From the NCBI GenBank assembly GCA_016795505.1, contig JAEUHH010000120.1, positions 62,001-126,000 on the forward strand: a stretch of DNA of 64,000 bases. Reading direction: 5' to 3'. The stretch is from Verrucomicrobiales bacterium (GTDB taxonomy: Bacteria; Verrucomicrobiota; Verrucomicrobiia; Verrucomicrobiales; DEV007). Positions 24,888 through 33,239 of the stretch are shown in pieces. The translations under genes were made by a program, and so were the position numbers. The number at the start of each line of letters is the position of its first letter. Position 1 is the first letter of the stretch. The notes beneath the pieces are model-generated. The model did not search any database. It saw only the letters and a list, made by a program, of their open reading frames with translations, and was not told the origin of the DNA.

Positions 24888-25592
24888 TCACTTGGCAGCG
24901 GCGGCGGGTTTCCGGAAGCGGAGGAAGTAGTTCTCCTGGAACAGATCCAACTCCTCGACAAAGGCGAAGCCGGCGTCCTCGATCTCCTTGCGGAACACTT
25001 CCTTGGGCGCGCGCACGTGACCGAGGATGAAGTCGGAGCTGACGCCTTCGATCCGCTCGAAATCGACGATGACCAGGGTGCCGCCGGGCTTCAGAGCGCG
25101 GAGGAGGGACTGGTTGGTTTTCGCCGGAAACTCGAAGTGGTGATAGGTGTCGCAGAGAAAGATGACATCGACGGAGGCCTCGGGCAGCTTCGAATCATCG
25201 GCGGTGCAGACGATGCCCTCGACGTGCTTCCATCCGCGGGCGGCACAACTGAGGACGACATGATCGACAAAGGTCCTGGCAATGTCGACGGCATACACTT
25301 TGCCGTTGGGGCCGACGGCCGGTGCCAACAGGCGGGTGAACAGGCCCGTGCCGGCGCCGACATCGGCCACCGTCATACCGGGCTGGAGACCGAGCCGGGC
25401 GACGATGGTCTCACGATTGTCGTAAACTTCCCGTCCCTCCTTTTCGAAGCGCTCGACGAAACTGGTCGGGTCGGGGTTCTGGTAGTTGTCGTTGATGCCG
25501 GGATTCACGCTCTTTTCCTGGGCGATCAGACCGGCCAGGCCGATGAGGAGCGCGGCGGCAGCGAGGGCGATGACGAGGGGGGCCTTTTTCAT
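24888..25592 (-). CDS. Class I SAM-dependent methyltransferase with an N-terminal signal/anchor
   Basis: The product is 234 residues from MKKAPLVIALAAAALLIGLAGLIAQ, a typical signal or anchor. An alternative ATG at 25622 forms a TGATG overlap with the upstream lipoprotein stop and would add ten residues (MNFSPSFHPF). Motif I VADVGAGTG is at residues 75-83, followed by VYAVDIARTFVDH, FLCDTYHHFEFP and LKPGGTLVIVDF, the standard class I order. An exported methyltransferase is odd because SAM is cytosolic; an anchored protein facing inward or a non-catalytic fold is possible. The substrate is unknown. Confidence 0.85.
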   Translation of the reverse strand: MKKAPLVIALAAAALLIGLAGLIAQEKSVNPGINDNYQNPDPTSFVERFEKEGREVYDNRETIVARLGLQPGMTVADVGAGTGLFTRLLAPAVGPNGKVYAVDIARTFVDHVVLSCAARGWKHVEGIVCTADDSKLPEASVDVIFLCDTYHHFEFPAKTNQSLLRALKPGGTLVIVDFERIEGVSSDFILGHVRAPKEVFRKEIEDAGFAFVEELDLFQENYFLRFRKPAAAAK

Positions 25593-25621
25593 GAATGGAT
25601 GAAAGGATGGGGAAAAGTTCA

Positions 25622-26200
25622 TCAGGGACGGGCGACATCGACCCGGATCACGCCGCGCAGATCGCCGATCGCATAACCGGTGGCCTGATCTTCCGGATAA
25701 CGACCGGCCAGAGCCTCGGTCAGGGGTGGCGGAAAGCCGGCAGGATCGCCGTGGCAATTGAGGCAGACTTCCTGGATGACGAGCGGTTTGTAGAAGCGGG
25801 CGGGACCTTCGGCGGGCCACTCGATCAGCTCCTCGGGCAGCGGTTGGGTGGCTGCGAGGCGCTCCAGCACGATGCGGTCGAGCGGATCGGGGGCATTTTG
25901 CGGATTGCGCGGCCGCAGGGTCGTGCGGCGCACGGCGACCACGTCGGGCAGGCCCGATCGCGCGGCGTCGGTCAGGGGCAGGGCCACCTGCTGGCAGACG
26001 GCGATGGCTGCCACGGGTCCGCCGCTCTGGATCGCGGCTTTCAACTGGCTGCCGAGGCTTTCGACCACGGCTTTGGTCGCCGCCCGTCCTGCTTCCTGCA
26101 CGCGGGTGGTCTCCTCGGGACCGGGCGCAGTGGGACGCCCGCAGCCGGACAGGGCGAGCATGATGGGCAGGGCACAAACGATGAGGGAACGTGGAGTCAT
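25622..26200 (-). CDS. DUF3365 (Tll0287-like) haem-binding lipoprotein
   Basis: The protein is 192 residues. It has a lipobox LSGC with Cys20 as the lipidated residue. A c-type haem motif CLNCH occupies residues 146-150, preceded by FYKPLVIQEV and followed by GDPAGF. The segment TTLRPRNPQNAPDPLDR is characteristic of the Tll0287-like/DUF3365 family, which is associated with redox sensing or electron transfer. Periplasmic location is inferred. Its stop overlaps a possible start of the downstream methyltransferase (TGATG), indicating translational coupling. Confidence 0.85.
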   Translation of the reverse strand: MTPRSLIVCALPIMLALSGCGRPTAPGPEETTRVQEAGRAATKAVVESLGSQLKAAIQSGGPVAAIAVCQQVALPLTDAARSGLPDVVAVRRTTLRPRNPQNAPDPLDRIVLERLAATQPLPEELIEWPAEGPARFYKPLVIQEVCLNCHGDPAGFPPPLTEALAGRYPEDQATGYAIGDLRGVIRVDVARP

Positions 26201-26221
26201 GGCGGCTATATCACCATCCGG

Positions 26222-27826
26222 CTATATTTGGTTCGGTGGCAACCGCTTTTTCGGGACTGATCCGGCCAACAGGTCTGCCAGCACCGATTCGGCCGCGACC
26301 GACGCGGGATCGGAGCCGGAAACGGTGAGAAAACGGTCGGCCTCGGTCACGGCGGGCGCTTCAAATTGATCCCGCAACCGACGATAGACCTCGCGGCCGG
26401 CATCGCTGACGGAGGCGGACAGGTCGGCCTCGCGCCGGTGGAGCCGGCTGATGATGGTCGCCTCGTCGGTCTCGACGGCGAGCAGGGCGACTCGCGCGCC
26501 GGCCTCGTGCGCGGCGTCGATGGCCCGCTCCCGGCTGTCGCGCTCGCGGAAATTGGCATCCAGGACGATCACCCGGCCGGGTGCGGTGGCGGCGACGGCG
26601 CGGCGAATCATTTCGTCATACACGCGGTGGGAAAAGGCCACCGTGTAGCACGACGCCGGCAGGGTCTTGGTCGCATTGGTGCCGGCCAGTTCCTTGCGGA
26701 TGGGATCCGAAGCCAGCACGGGCCAAGCCCCGCCAGCGGCGACGGTCAAAGCGGCGGCGATGCTCGATTTTCCCGATCCAGGCAAGCCGCAAAACATCAG
26801 CCACCAGGGTCCGTCGTCCTCCACCGCGGTCGCCGCGGCGAGGCGCAGGTACTGGCGCGCGGCTTCGGCCGCAGTGGCGCGGGCGTCATTGTCCAACTCG
26901 GCTTCGCTGGCGGCAATGGCGGATACTTTGGCCCGGACCATCGCCCGGTAGCGCAGCAGAGGAGGCAACACCTCGCGGATCCCGGCATCGCCACTCTCCT
27001 GGACGACCTCATCGAGATAAGCTGCAGCCAGTTCCGGTTGTCCCCGGTGGCGCAGGTCCATGACGAGGAAGGCGTGCTCCGTGGCGACATCGCCGCAGCG
27101 GAAGGCGGGTGCGAACTCGATGCAATCGTAGATGGCGGGCGGGTCGATGAGGCAGATGTTCCGCGCGTGGAGGTCGCCGTGGCCATCGACCACGTGGCCG
27201 GAGGCAGCGCGGCTCAGCAACCGGGGCAGACAGCGGGCGAAGTCGTCGCGGGTGCGGGCCTCCAGGGCAGCAAACAGCGGAGCGGAAAAAAGGCTGCCCA
27301 CCGCGGCTCTGGCTTCGTCGAAATTGGCGAGGGCAAAGGCGGCCAGTTTTTGCGGCGATCCCCAGTCCAAGACCTCCGGTCCCCGTTCCGCCCCGCGGTG
27401 AAACGCGACCATTTGACGCGCGATCCGCCGGATGTCGGCAGCGTCGACACGATCCTCCGCCAGCAGGACATCGAGCATCCGCTCTGCGGGCATCCGGCGC
27501 ATTTTCACGGCATGGTCGACAATCTCGCCGATGGAATCCGGATCAAACGTCAGGCCGCCGTCAGCGCGCCGCCTCAGGGGCACAACAGAGAGGTAAATGT
27601 CGGGACAGAGCCGGCGATTCAGGCGGCATTCCTCCTCGCAGTAAGCCCGCCGGCTTTCCAGGGTGGAGAAGTCGGCAAACGGCAGCCGGATGGACTTCTT
27701 CAGCTTGTAAGCCACTCCGCCGACCAGGCACACCACCGACAGGTGAGTCTGCACGATCTCGACCGCATCCGGCCGCTCGGGATAGGCGGCCGGATCGCGC
27801 AACGACTCGATGCGGTGCGGCTCCAT
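26222..27826 (-). CDS. Two-domain P-loop kinase: aminoglycoside-phosphotransferase-like domain plus AAA_33 ATPase domain
   Basis: The protein is 534 residues from MEPHRIESLRDPAAYP. A TTG start at 27904 would overlap the upstream stop, but the ATG fits family length better. Residues 1-330 resemble COG2187 (kinase-like fold: VCLVGGVAYKLKKSIRLPFADFS, VVDGHGDLHARNICLIDPPAIYDCIEF). Residues about 345-534 resemble COG0645, with Walker A GLPGSGKSS near 350 and VIVLDANFRERDSRERAIDAA. Fusions of these two are known in proteobacteria and others. Small-molecule or RNA-end phosphorylation is inferred and the substrate is not established. It lies 21 bases before the haem lipoprotein start on the same strand. 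Confidence 0.85.
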   Translation of the reverse strand: MEPHRIESLRDPAAYPERPDAVEIVQTHLSVVCLVGGVAYKLKKSIRLPFADFSTLESRRAYCEEECRLNRRLCPDIYLSVVPLRRRADGGLTFDPDSIGEIVDHAVKMRRMPAERMLDVLLAEDRVDAADIRRIARQMVAFHRGAERGPEVLDWGSPQKLAAFALANFDEARAAVGSLFSAPLFAALEARTRDDFARCLPRLLSRAASGHVVDGHGDLHARNICLIDPPAIYDCIEFAPAFRCGDVATEHAFLVMDLRHRGQPELAAAYLDEVVQESGDAGIREVLPPLLRYRAMVRAKVSAIAASEAELDNDARATAAEAARQYLRLAAATAVEDDGPWWLMFCGLPGSGKSSIAAALTVAAGGAWPVLASDPIRKELAGTNATKTLPASCYTVAFSHRVYDEMIRRAVAATAPGRVIVLDANFRERDSRERAIDAAHEAGARVALLAVETDEATIISRLHRREADLSASVSDAGREVYRRLRDQFEAPAVTEADRFLTVSGSDPASVAAESVLADLLAGSVPKKRLPPNQI

Positions 27827-27900
27827 GATCTCGTCATCAGAGTAGTCCCGATTGCCGCCCCGGAAAAGCGGAAGCGCGGCCGGACGGCACTTCGGGGACC

Positions 27901-28767
27901 TCAATTTTCCGCCGTGGCCGCAGCGGGAGCCGCCGGAGCTGCTGGCGCTGGAGCCTTGCCATCCGTGATGGCGACGAGGGCATCGACCTTGGTTAGCATG
28001 GCCCGCACTTCAGCCTCGGAAAACGTCTTCGACTCCGGCACGTCGAGCAGGGCGCGCAATTCATCCAGGCCGGTGGCAAGTTGCTGGATGTGCGGCAACT
28101 CGAAAATCTGCGGCTCCAGCGTCGACAGCGAGCCCAGGAAATACTCCGCGATGTCCACCCGGGCGAGCACCCGGGTTTTCTCGGGGTCATAAGCCTCCAG
28201 CGACGAGACGCAGGCGATCTGGAAGGCCCGGAGCCAGCCGCCGAGGCTGATGAGATGCGCGGCATCGACATCGCGCAGCAGCACCATCTCGGCTTCGACA
28301 TCCTTCTGGGTCTTGGCCAGCTCGCCCTTCAGCGCGCCCCATTCGCCCAGGGCGCTGTGTTCGAGCAGGCTTTTGGTGTGGCGGGAGAGCCGGGTGCCGG
28401 CGCCGAGGACCTGGGCGTGTTTCCACAGTGCCCGGCCGACCTGTTCCAGATCGAGGAGCTTTTCGGACTCGACCACGAGAAAGCCGTCGGCGATGAGCCC
28501 ACCGAGCGCCAGAGCCAGCTTGGTGCGGTCCTTCGGCGTGCCGCCGGGCACTTCGCGCTTCAGTTTTTCATAGGGCAGCGGGCGCAGGCGGTCGAGGTCT
28601 TCGAAAATCTTCCGGATCGATGGTGCGGTGAAGCTGTTGACGCCGAACTCCTCGCGGATGTGCTCGTCCTCGAGCAGGTCCTCCGGAATTTCCTGCGCCG
28701 GCAGCCATCCGGCCGTCAGGAGCAGGAGGGCAGCCGCGAGGGGCCGGGGATGGACGCGCGCTTTCAT
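27901..28767 (-). CDS. Secreted hypothetical protein, helical
   Basis: The protein is 288 residues. The signal peptide MKARVHPRPLAAALLLLTAGWLPAQ ends at a probable Ala-Gln cleavage site. The body is helical and charged, without cysteines that suggest metal or disulfide sites, and ends in an Ala/Pro-rich linker (APAPAAPAAPAAA). I do not recognise it. The length and composition are compatible with a periplasmic helical-bundle protein. It precedes the two-domain kinase on the same strand, and a TTG start of the kinase would overlap its stop, but a functional link is not evident. Confidence 0.7.
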   Translation of the reverse strand: MKARVHPRPLAAALLLLTAGWLPAQEIPEDLLEDEHIREEFGVNSFTAPSIRKIFEDLDRLRPLPYEKLKREVPGGTPKDRTKLALALGGLIADGFLVVESEKLLDLEQVGRALWKHAQVLGAGTRLSRHTKSLLEHSALGEWGALKGELAKTQKDVEAEMVLLRDVDAAHLISLGGWLRAFQIACVSSLEAYDPEKTRVLARVDIAEYFLGSLSTLEPQIFELPHIQQLATGLDELRALLDVPESKTFSEAEVRAMLTKVDALVAITDGKAPAPAAPAAPAAATAEN

Positions 28768-28979
28768 CGGATGGAGCGGCGCATTCCTGACTCCGTCAGT
28801 TCCTCGAATGGCCGCCTGATGGACGGTCGAAAGTAGCCGACCCGGATGCGATTGCGAGGAAAATTCCTACGCCACGGTCTGGCGTGCCTGCGGCGGGACC
28901 GGCGGAATTTCCGGTCGAAAACAGCCGCGGGGCCGCTTTATTCCGGGCCGCTTCGGTTCCGGCCGGCGGTTGACGATCC

Positions 28980-29960
28980 ATGGGCAAGATCCTTTTCATT
29001 CGCGGTGGCGCGGTGGGCGATTTCATCCTCACCCTCCCGGCCATCGGTCTGGTGCGCGAGCAATTGCCGACCGCCGGCATCGAGCTGCTCGGCTATCCGC
29101 CCACCAACCGCCTCGCTCTGGCTTCCGGACTCGTCGATGCCGCCAAATCGATGGAATACGGCCCCCTCGCGGCGTTTTTCGTGCCAAATGGGACGCTCCC
29201 GGAAGATCTCGCGACCTACTTCGCCGGCTTCAGCGTGGTGGTGAGCTACCTTTACGATCCCGATGGCTATTTCGCGGAAAACCTCCGCCGCGCCGGTGTC
29301 AAAACGCTGCTCCTCGGGCCGCACCGGGTCGATGAGGGCCTCGCTGACCAACCCGCCTCCGCCCAACTGGCCCGTCCCCTGGAAAGTCTCGCCCTCTACC
29401 TCGACCGCCCCTGGATCACGCTCGATCTCCCTGAAGCCTCCGTCGCCGAAGCCGGGCAGGCCTTGCCCGATCTCTTCGCCGGAAACCATCGTTGGGTCGC
29501 CCTGCATCCCGGCAGCGGCAGCCCGCGGAAGAATTGGTCCTTCGAAGGCTGGGTCGACGTCGCCGCCTCGCTGGGTGAACGCGACCCGTCGATCCGCTTC
29601 CTCGTCACCCATGGGGAAGCCGAGGAGCCGGTCATTGAGGCCTTTCTCGCCCTGCTGCGCGACCGCGGGGTGCCGCACGTGCGATCGGGTCATCTCTCCC
29701 TGCCGGCTTTGGGTGCGCTGCTGCGTCGCTGCGATCTGTATCTCGGCCACGACACGGGCGTCTCGCACCTCGCCGCCGCCTGTGCGGTGCCGTCGGTGCT
29801 CCTGTTCGGCCGGACCGATCCGGCGATCTGGGCGCCGCGGCATCCGGCGGTGTCCGTGATCGCCGCGCCCGATGGCGATCTGTCGCAAATCCGCCCCCGA
29901 GTGGTCAGCGATTTGGCGTGGTCGAAGCTCAGCGGCCGCGCGACTTCTTCACCGCCTTAG
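28980..29960 (+). CDS. Glycosyltransferase family 9 (heptosyltransferase-like)
   Basis: The protein is 326 residues. The N-terminus ILFIRGGAVGDFILTLPAIGLVRE is the GT9 acceptor-domain signature (RGG.GD..L.LPA). The C-terminal nucleotide-sugar domain has WVALHPGSGSPRKNW and LGHDTGVSHLAAA followed by LLFGRTDPAIWAP. The family adds heptose or related sugars to lipopolysaccharide core or other surface glycans from the cytosolic side. It is shorter than WaaC/WaaF, as is common for environmental GT9 proteins. It is divergent from the secreted helical protein. A second GT9 occurs at 48.9 kb. Confidence 0.9.
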   Translation: MGKILFIRGGAVGDFILTLPAIGLVREQLPTAGIELLGYPPTNRLALASGLVDAAKSMEYGPLAAFFVPNGTLPEDLATYFAGFSVVVSYLYDPDGYFAENLRRAGVKTLLLGPHRVDEGLADQPASAQLARPLESLALYLDRPWITLDLPEASVAEAGQALPDLFAGNHRWVALHPGSGSPRKNWSFEGWVDVAASLGERDPSIRFLVTHGEAEEPVIEAFLALLRDRGVPHVRSGHLSLPALGALLRRCDLYLGHDTGVSHLAAACAVPSVLLFGRTDPAIWAPRHPAVSVIAAPDGDLSQIRPRVVSDLAWSKLSGRATSSPP

Positions 29961-30018
29961 AAGAGAAGAGAGAAAGGGAACCAATCTTTGTTCTTCTTAT
30001 TAAGGCCGTGAACAACTC

Positions 30019-30062
30019 CGATCAGACCCTGTTACTTCAACAAAGCAAGAGGGTTGCATCGG
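30019..30062. repeat. 44-bp paired element, locus H (degenerate)
   Basis: The first 22-mer, 30019-30040, has core ACCCTGT. The second, 30041-30062, is degenerate (AGAGGGT in place of ACAGGGT) but keeps the TCGG end. The spacing is again exactly 22 + 22. It lies between the convergent GT9 gene (ends 29960) and rnc (ends 30140). Confidence 0.6.
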
Positions 30063-30139
30063 AAATCGGCTGGTGAAGAACGCGTTCACGGATGGATCGG
30101 AATTCGGCGAAATGGTGAATAGCCGGATTTCCTTCACGA

Positions 30140-30871
30140 TTATTCCGGGTTGTTCGCCCGTTGTTCACCACCTGCCGACACCAGCGCAGAGGCCTCCCAG
30201 CGGCGGTGGGCGAGGGCATTGAGCGCGGCGTCGATCTCGGCTTCCTTCTTGCTGCCGCCGTGGCCGTAGCCCAGCTCACGGCCTTCCCAATCGACGCAGG
30301 CGGTGAAGGTCTTTTGATGGTCGGGACCGTCCTGAGCCACGATGCGATACGACGGGCTGATCGGCGAAATGGCCTGGAGGATCTCCTGGAGCTGGCCTTT
30401 GGGATTCACCTCCTCCGGCTCGCCGGCGATGGCTTGCAGGGCGTGGTCGCAGATGTTCAGGACGACCTCGCGAGTCCGGTCGAACCCGGCGTCGAGGTAG
30501 ACGGCACCGATGAGCGCCTCGAAGGCATCGGCCAGATTTGACGCGCGGTCGCGTCCGCCGGAGGTCGCCTCGCCCTTGCCGAGCAGGAGGTAGTCGCCGA
30601 GCTGGATCTGATTGGCGAAGCGGCAGAGGGCATCGCGTGAGACCAGGCGACTGCGGAGCTTGGTTAGCCGACCCTCGCCGAAGCCGGGGAACATGGTGAA
30701 GAGCCGCTCGGTCAGGATGAGCTGGAGCACGGCGTCGCCGAGATATTCGAGCCGCTGGTTGTCGAAATGGGGCCGGTTCGACTCGTAGGCGAGGCTGGGG
30801 TGCGTGAGAGCCTCTGCCAGCAGCAGCGAGTTGGCGAACTTGTAGGCGATGCGTTGCTCTATGGACTCCAT
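30140..30871 (-). CDS. rnc: Ribonuclease III
   Basis: The protein is 243 residues from MESIEQRIAYKFANSLLLAEALTH. The frame is open upstream through the tRNA, but this Met fits the family. The signature NQRLEYLGDAVLQ gives Glu42 and Asp46, and the second metal site is LADAFEALIGAVYLDAGF. The C-terminal dsRNA-binding domain starts near NPKGQLQEILQA and ends in YGHGGSKKEAEIDAALNAL. It cleaves double-stranded RNA in rRNA processing and mRNA turnover. The gene lies 47 bases downstream of tRNA-His on the same strand. Confidence 0.96.
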   Translation of the reverse strand: MESIEQRIAYKFANSLLLAEALTHPSLAYESNRPHFDNQRLEYLGDAVLQLILTERLFTMFPGFGEGRLTKLRSRLVSRDALCRFANQIQLGDYLLLGKGEATSGGRDRASNLADAFEALIGAVYLDAGFDRTREVVLNICDHALQAIAGEPEEVNPKGQLQEILQAISPISPSYRIVAQDGPDHQKTFTACVDWEGRELGYGHGGSKKEAEIDAALNALAHRRWEASALVSAGGEQRANNPE

Positions 30872-30918
30872 CGGTCGGAACGGGCGATGAGGCCGCGTCG
30901 GAAAAGGAAAAGGGCGGG

Positions 30919-30994
30919 TGGGGTGGCTGACGGGGATCGAACCCGCGACAACCGGAATCACAATCCGGGGCTCTACCACTGAGCTACAGCCACC
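30919..30994 (-). tRNA. tRNA-His (anticodon GTG)
   Basis: Read on the minus strand, the sequence begins GGTGGCTGTAGCTCAGTGG and includes the T-loop GGGTTCGATCCCC and acceptor CAGCCAC. The anticodon stem-loop is CCGGA-TTGTGAT-TCCGG, giving GTG (His). The extra 5' G opposite C73, the histidine identity element, is present, and CCA is encoded at the 3' end. All four arms pair. It lies directly upstream of rnc on the same strand. Confidence 0.97.
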
Positions 30995-31162
30995 ATATCG
31001 GCGACCCGCGATGCCGAAGGGAGGAAGCGGGTGCTTTCCCCGGCAGGACGGCCAAGCTAGGTCAGCGGCGGCAGGTTTTCCAGCGGAAAAATGCGCGGTA
31101 GGCGAGGGCTGCGGCGATTTTTTGGGAGCCAAACGGGCGGGTCCTCGCTACGCTGATCGGCG

Positions 31163-32119
31163 ATGATCGATTTCAGCTATCTCGTGCGGGGGCTGGATGG
31201 GCTGGCGAATGCCCATCGGGGGGGAGCCATGGCGGGTCACCCGGGCGCGGCGCTGATTGCGGGCTATTGCTTTGCAGAAAACCACCCCGGAGCCGATTCG
31301 GCGATTCACCGGGCGATCGAGAGGGATCTGGAGCGCATTCTGGCCGGGGAGGAGGCTTTCTGGATTGATCGGAAGTCCGGACTGACCACGCGCGAGCTGT
31401 TCGAGCCGCTCAAGGCCGAGCCGGCGGGCGATGATTCGGGCCCCGAGGCCATCGTGGAGGCTCTGGCAGGCAATCTCGGCCGGGTCCGGCAGAGCGGGCA
31501 CAATGTGATCTTTGCCACCGCGGCGGTCCGGGCCTTTGCCGATCATCCCGACCTCGCGACGCCGGAACGCGTCCGCGGCGTGGTGCGGTTGGTCGAGGGA
31601 TTTGATCAGGCGGGACCGGGACGGGGCTATTTCGGCAAAGCGGTGGGCTGGAAAACGGGTGGTGAAGTTGTTCTCCCGCCGTCCGGGGCGACTACCGGCG
31701 GCACGCCGACGCTCGACGCGGCCGTGGAGGGCGTGGTCGACCGGGTCATCGCGACGGCCGGACAGCATCGGCAGGGTTTTGGCGGGCTGTTTCACCTGAT
31801 CGATCACGCCGCCGGTCTGGTCGATCTGGATCAGCATGGCCACGTGGAGGCGGCGCGGGCGGGCATCGCGGCGCTCTCCCAACACGGCCGCCTGTTGGAT
31901 GCACTGCCGGCGCTCGATGAGGAACTCGGCGTGCTGGAAAAGGCCGACCGCGATCCCCTGCAGCCCGAGTACTGGGCCCGACGGGAGTCGGTGCAGTGGT
32001 CCGGCTGGCTGACGCACCGGATCAAGGTGCTGCACGGCTGGGACACCATCCTCCCGGTGGTCGAGTCGGCCGAAAAGCGTCAGCTTGCCACGGCCGCGTT
32101 TCGCTACCTGCTGGCTTGA
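31163..32119 (+). CDS. Hypothetical protein, His/Gly-rich, cytosolic
   Basis: The protein is 318 residues, starting at MIDFSYLVRGLDGLANAHRGG. It has no signal peptide or membrane segment. Conserved-looking blocks include HRGGAMAGHPGAALIAGYCFAE, SGHNVIFATAAVRAFADHPD and HLIDHAAGLVDLDQHGHVEAA. Several regularly spaced His and Asp residues suggest a metal-dependent helical enzyme, but I cannot name the family. It is divergent from tRNA-His/rnc and followed by a hairpin at 32160-32198. Confidence 0.75.
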   Translation: MIDFSYLVRGLDGLANAHRGGAMAGHPGAALIAGYCFAENHPGADSAIHRAIERDLERILAGEEAFWIDRKSGLTTRELFEPLKAEPAGDDSGPEAIVEALAGNLGRVRQSGHNVIFATAAVRAFADHPDLATPERVRGVVRLVEGFDQAGPGRGYFGKAVGWKTGGEVVLPPSGATTGGTPTLDAAVEGVVDRVIATAGQHRQGFGGLFHLIDHAAGLVDLDQHGHVEAARAGIAALSQHGRLLDALPALDEELGVLEKADRDPLQPEYWARRESVQWSGWLTHRIKVLHGWDTILPVVESAEKRQLATAAFRYLLA

Positions 32120-32159
32120 GCCCGAATCGCGGGTCGGTCGGCGGCGATGCCCAAAAATG

Positions 32160-32198
32160 AACCGCGCCCGGACGACGAACGGTCGAACGGGCGCGGTT
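32160..32198 (+). terminator. GC-rich stem-loop, possible terminator
   Basis: The inverted repeat AACCGCGCCCG / CGGGCGCGGTT gives an 11-bp stem with a 17-base loop, starting 40 bases after the stop of the 31163-32119 gene. There is no long T-tract, only TTGC. A second small hairpin, CCTGAG/CTCAGG, follows at 32211-32230. Termination is plausible but unproven. Confidence 0.4.
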
Positions 32199-32354
32199 GC
32201 AGCGGGAAATCCTGAGGGGGGAAATCTCAGGACTATGGGAGGGAGTCAAACAAATCGAATCAAATCAACCAACACCCTCAAAAACGGTGGGGCGGAAAAT
32301 GCCTTAGAAAAAAATCGAAAAATTTTTCAGACGGCTCTCCGCGCCGGGTTTTTC

Positions 32355-32711
32355 TCACCGGCAACGGGTGAAACCAAAGCCCGAGATGGCCCGCGTGGTG
32401 GGGTAGTTGCGATACACGTTGTAGCTGCGGACATCCGGATAGGTGTAGTAGCGGGTGACGCGGTTGCCGTAGCCGTAGTTGTAGACCTGCACGGGCGTGC
32501 GGGAGCCGCAGTTGCCGTGGTAGTTGGGGATCCACCCATAGACGGCGCGGCTGTTCACGTAGCGGACGGGCCGGTAGTAGGCGTGGACGGGCTGGCGGCA
32601 ATGACCGCAGGAGGAGTGGACGCGGCTGGCGGTGGTGCCGGCCTGGACATCGGCGGTGCCGAAGGTGAGGGCCGCAGCGGCGGCCAGGGTGAGTGCGAGC
32701 AGGTGTTTCAT
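32355..32711 (-). CDS. Small secreted Tyr/Arg-rich protein
   Basis: The protein is 118 residues. Signal peptide MKHLLALTLAAAAALTFGTADVQAG has a clear Ala-x-Ala cleavage site. The mature part has four cysteines (SCGHC, HGNCG, final TRCR) and many Tyr, Arg and Asn residues (YYRPVRYVN, VYNYGYGNRVTRYYTYPDV), reminiscent of small structural or matrix-type proteins. I do not recognise a family. The upstream stretch 32712-32873 contains no gene. Confidence 0.65.
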   Translation of the reverse strand: MKHLLALTLAAAAALTFGTADVQAGTTASRVHSSCGHCRQPVHAYYRPVRYVNSRAVYGWIPNYHGNCGSRTPVQVYNYGYGNRVTRYYTYPDVRSYNVYRNYPTTRAISGFGFTRCR

Positions 32712-32873
32712 GTCGGTGGTCTCTCAGTGTGGGGTGGTCGACGGACGCCGATCTGTTCCCGGCAGGGAAAAAGACCGCGTCGTCGCGGAATTGAGTCTCA
32801 AATCGGGCCTGATTTCAAGAAAAATGATAAAAATCAGAGATTTTTATGCCACCGGCCTGTCGGCGGAGGGCCA

Positions 32874-33239
32874 TCAAGCCGGATCGCGTCGGGCTTCGGC
32901 CACGGCATCGAAGCCGTAACGCTCCAGATATTCCCGGAGCAACTCGGCCAGATCCGGTGGCGGGAGGGTGTCCACCAGCGTAAGCGTGCAGCATTCGATG
33001 TAGCCGAGCATCGTCGTCACCGGGCGTGCCGCGACGGCGTTCTCCGCGAGCCACCGGTCGAAAGCGAGCAGGGCGACGAGCCAGTTGGCCAGGGAATAGG
33101 GGGAATCATCGATCGTGGCAAACCAGGCGGACAGGTCGATGTCGCTGAGCAGGGTCGTCAGGCGGTCGCGCTCTTCGGCGGACAGTCCGGCGGCGTCACA
33201 GGCTCCCGGGATTGGTTGGGGATCGGAGTCAGCAGGCAT
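32874..33239 (-). CDS. Hypothetical small cytosolic protein coupled to a methyltransferase
   Basis: The protein is 121 residues from MPADSDPQPIPGACDAAGL. It is acidic and helical, with no signal peptide (SAEERDRLTTLLSDIDLSAWFATI, YSLANWLVALLAFDRWLAEN). Its start overlaps the last 11 bases of the upstream methyltransferase gene in another frame, indicating translational coupling. The family is not recognised; it may be a partner of the methyltransferase. Confidence 0.6.
   Translation of the reverse strand: MPADSDPQPIPGACDAAGLSAEERDRLTTLLSDIDLSAWFATIDDSPYSLANWLVALLAFDRWLAENAVAARPVTTMLGYIECCTLTLVDTLPPPDLAELLREYLERYGFDAVAEARRDPA

Noticed and set aside
24888-26177. 429-codon minus-strand frame as one gene
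   Set aside because: The N-terminal part is a shadow of the haem lipoprotein. The methyltransferase starts internally at 25592 (or 25622).
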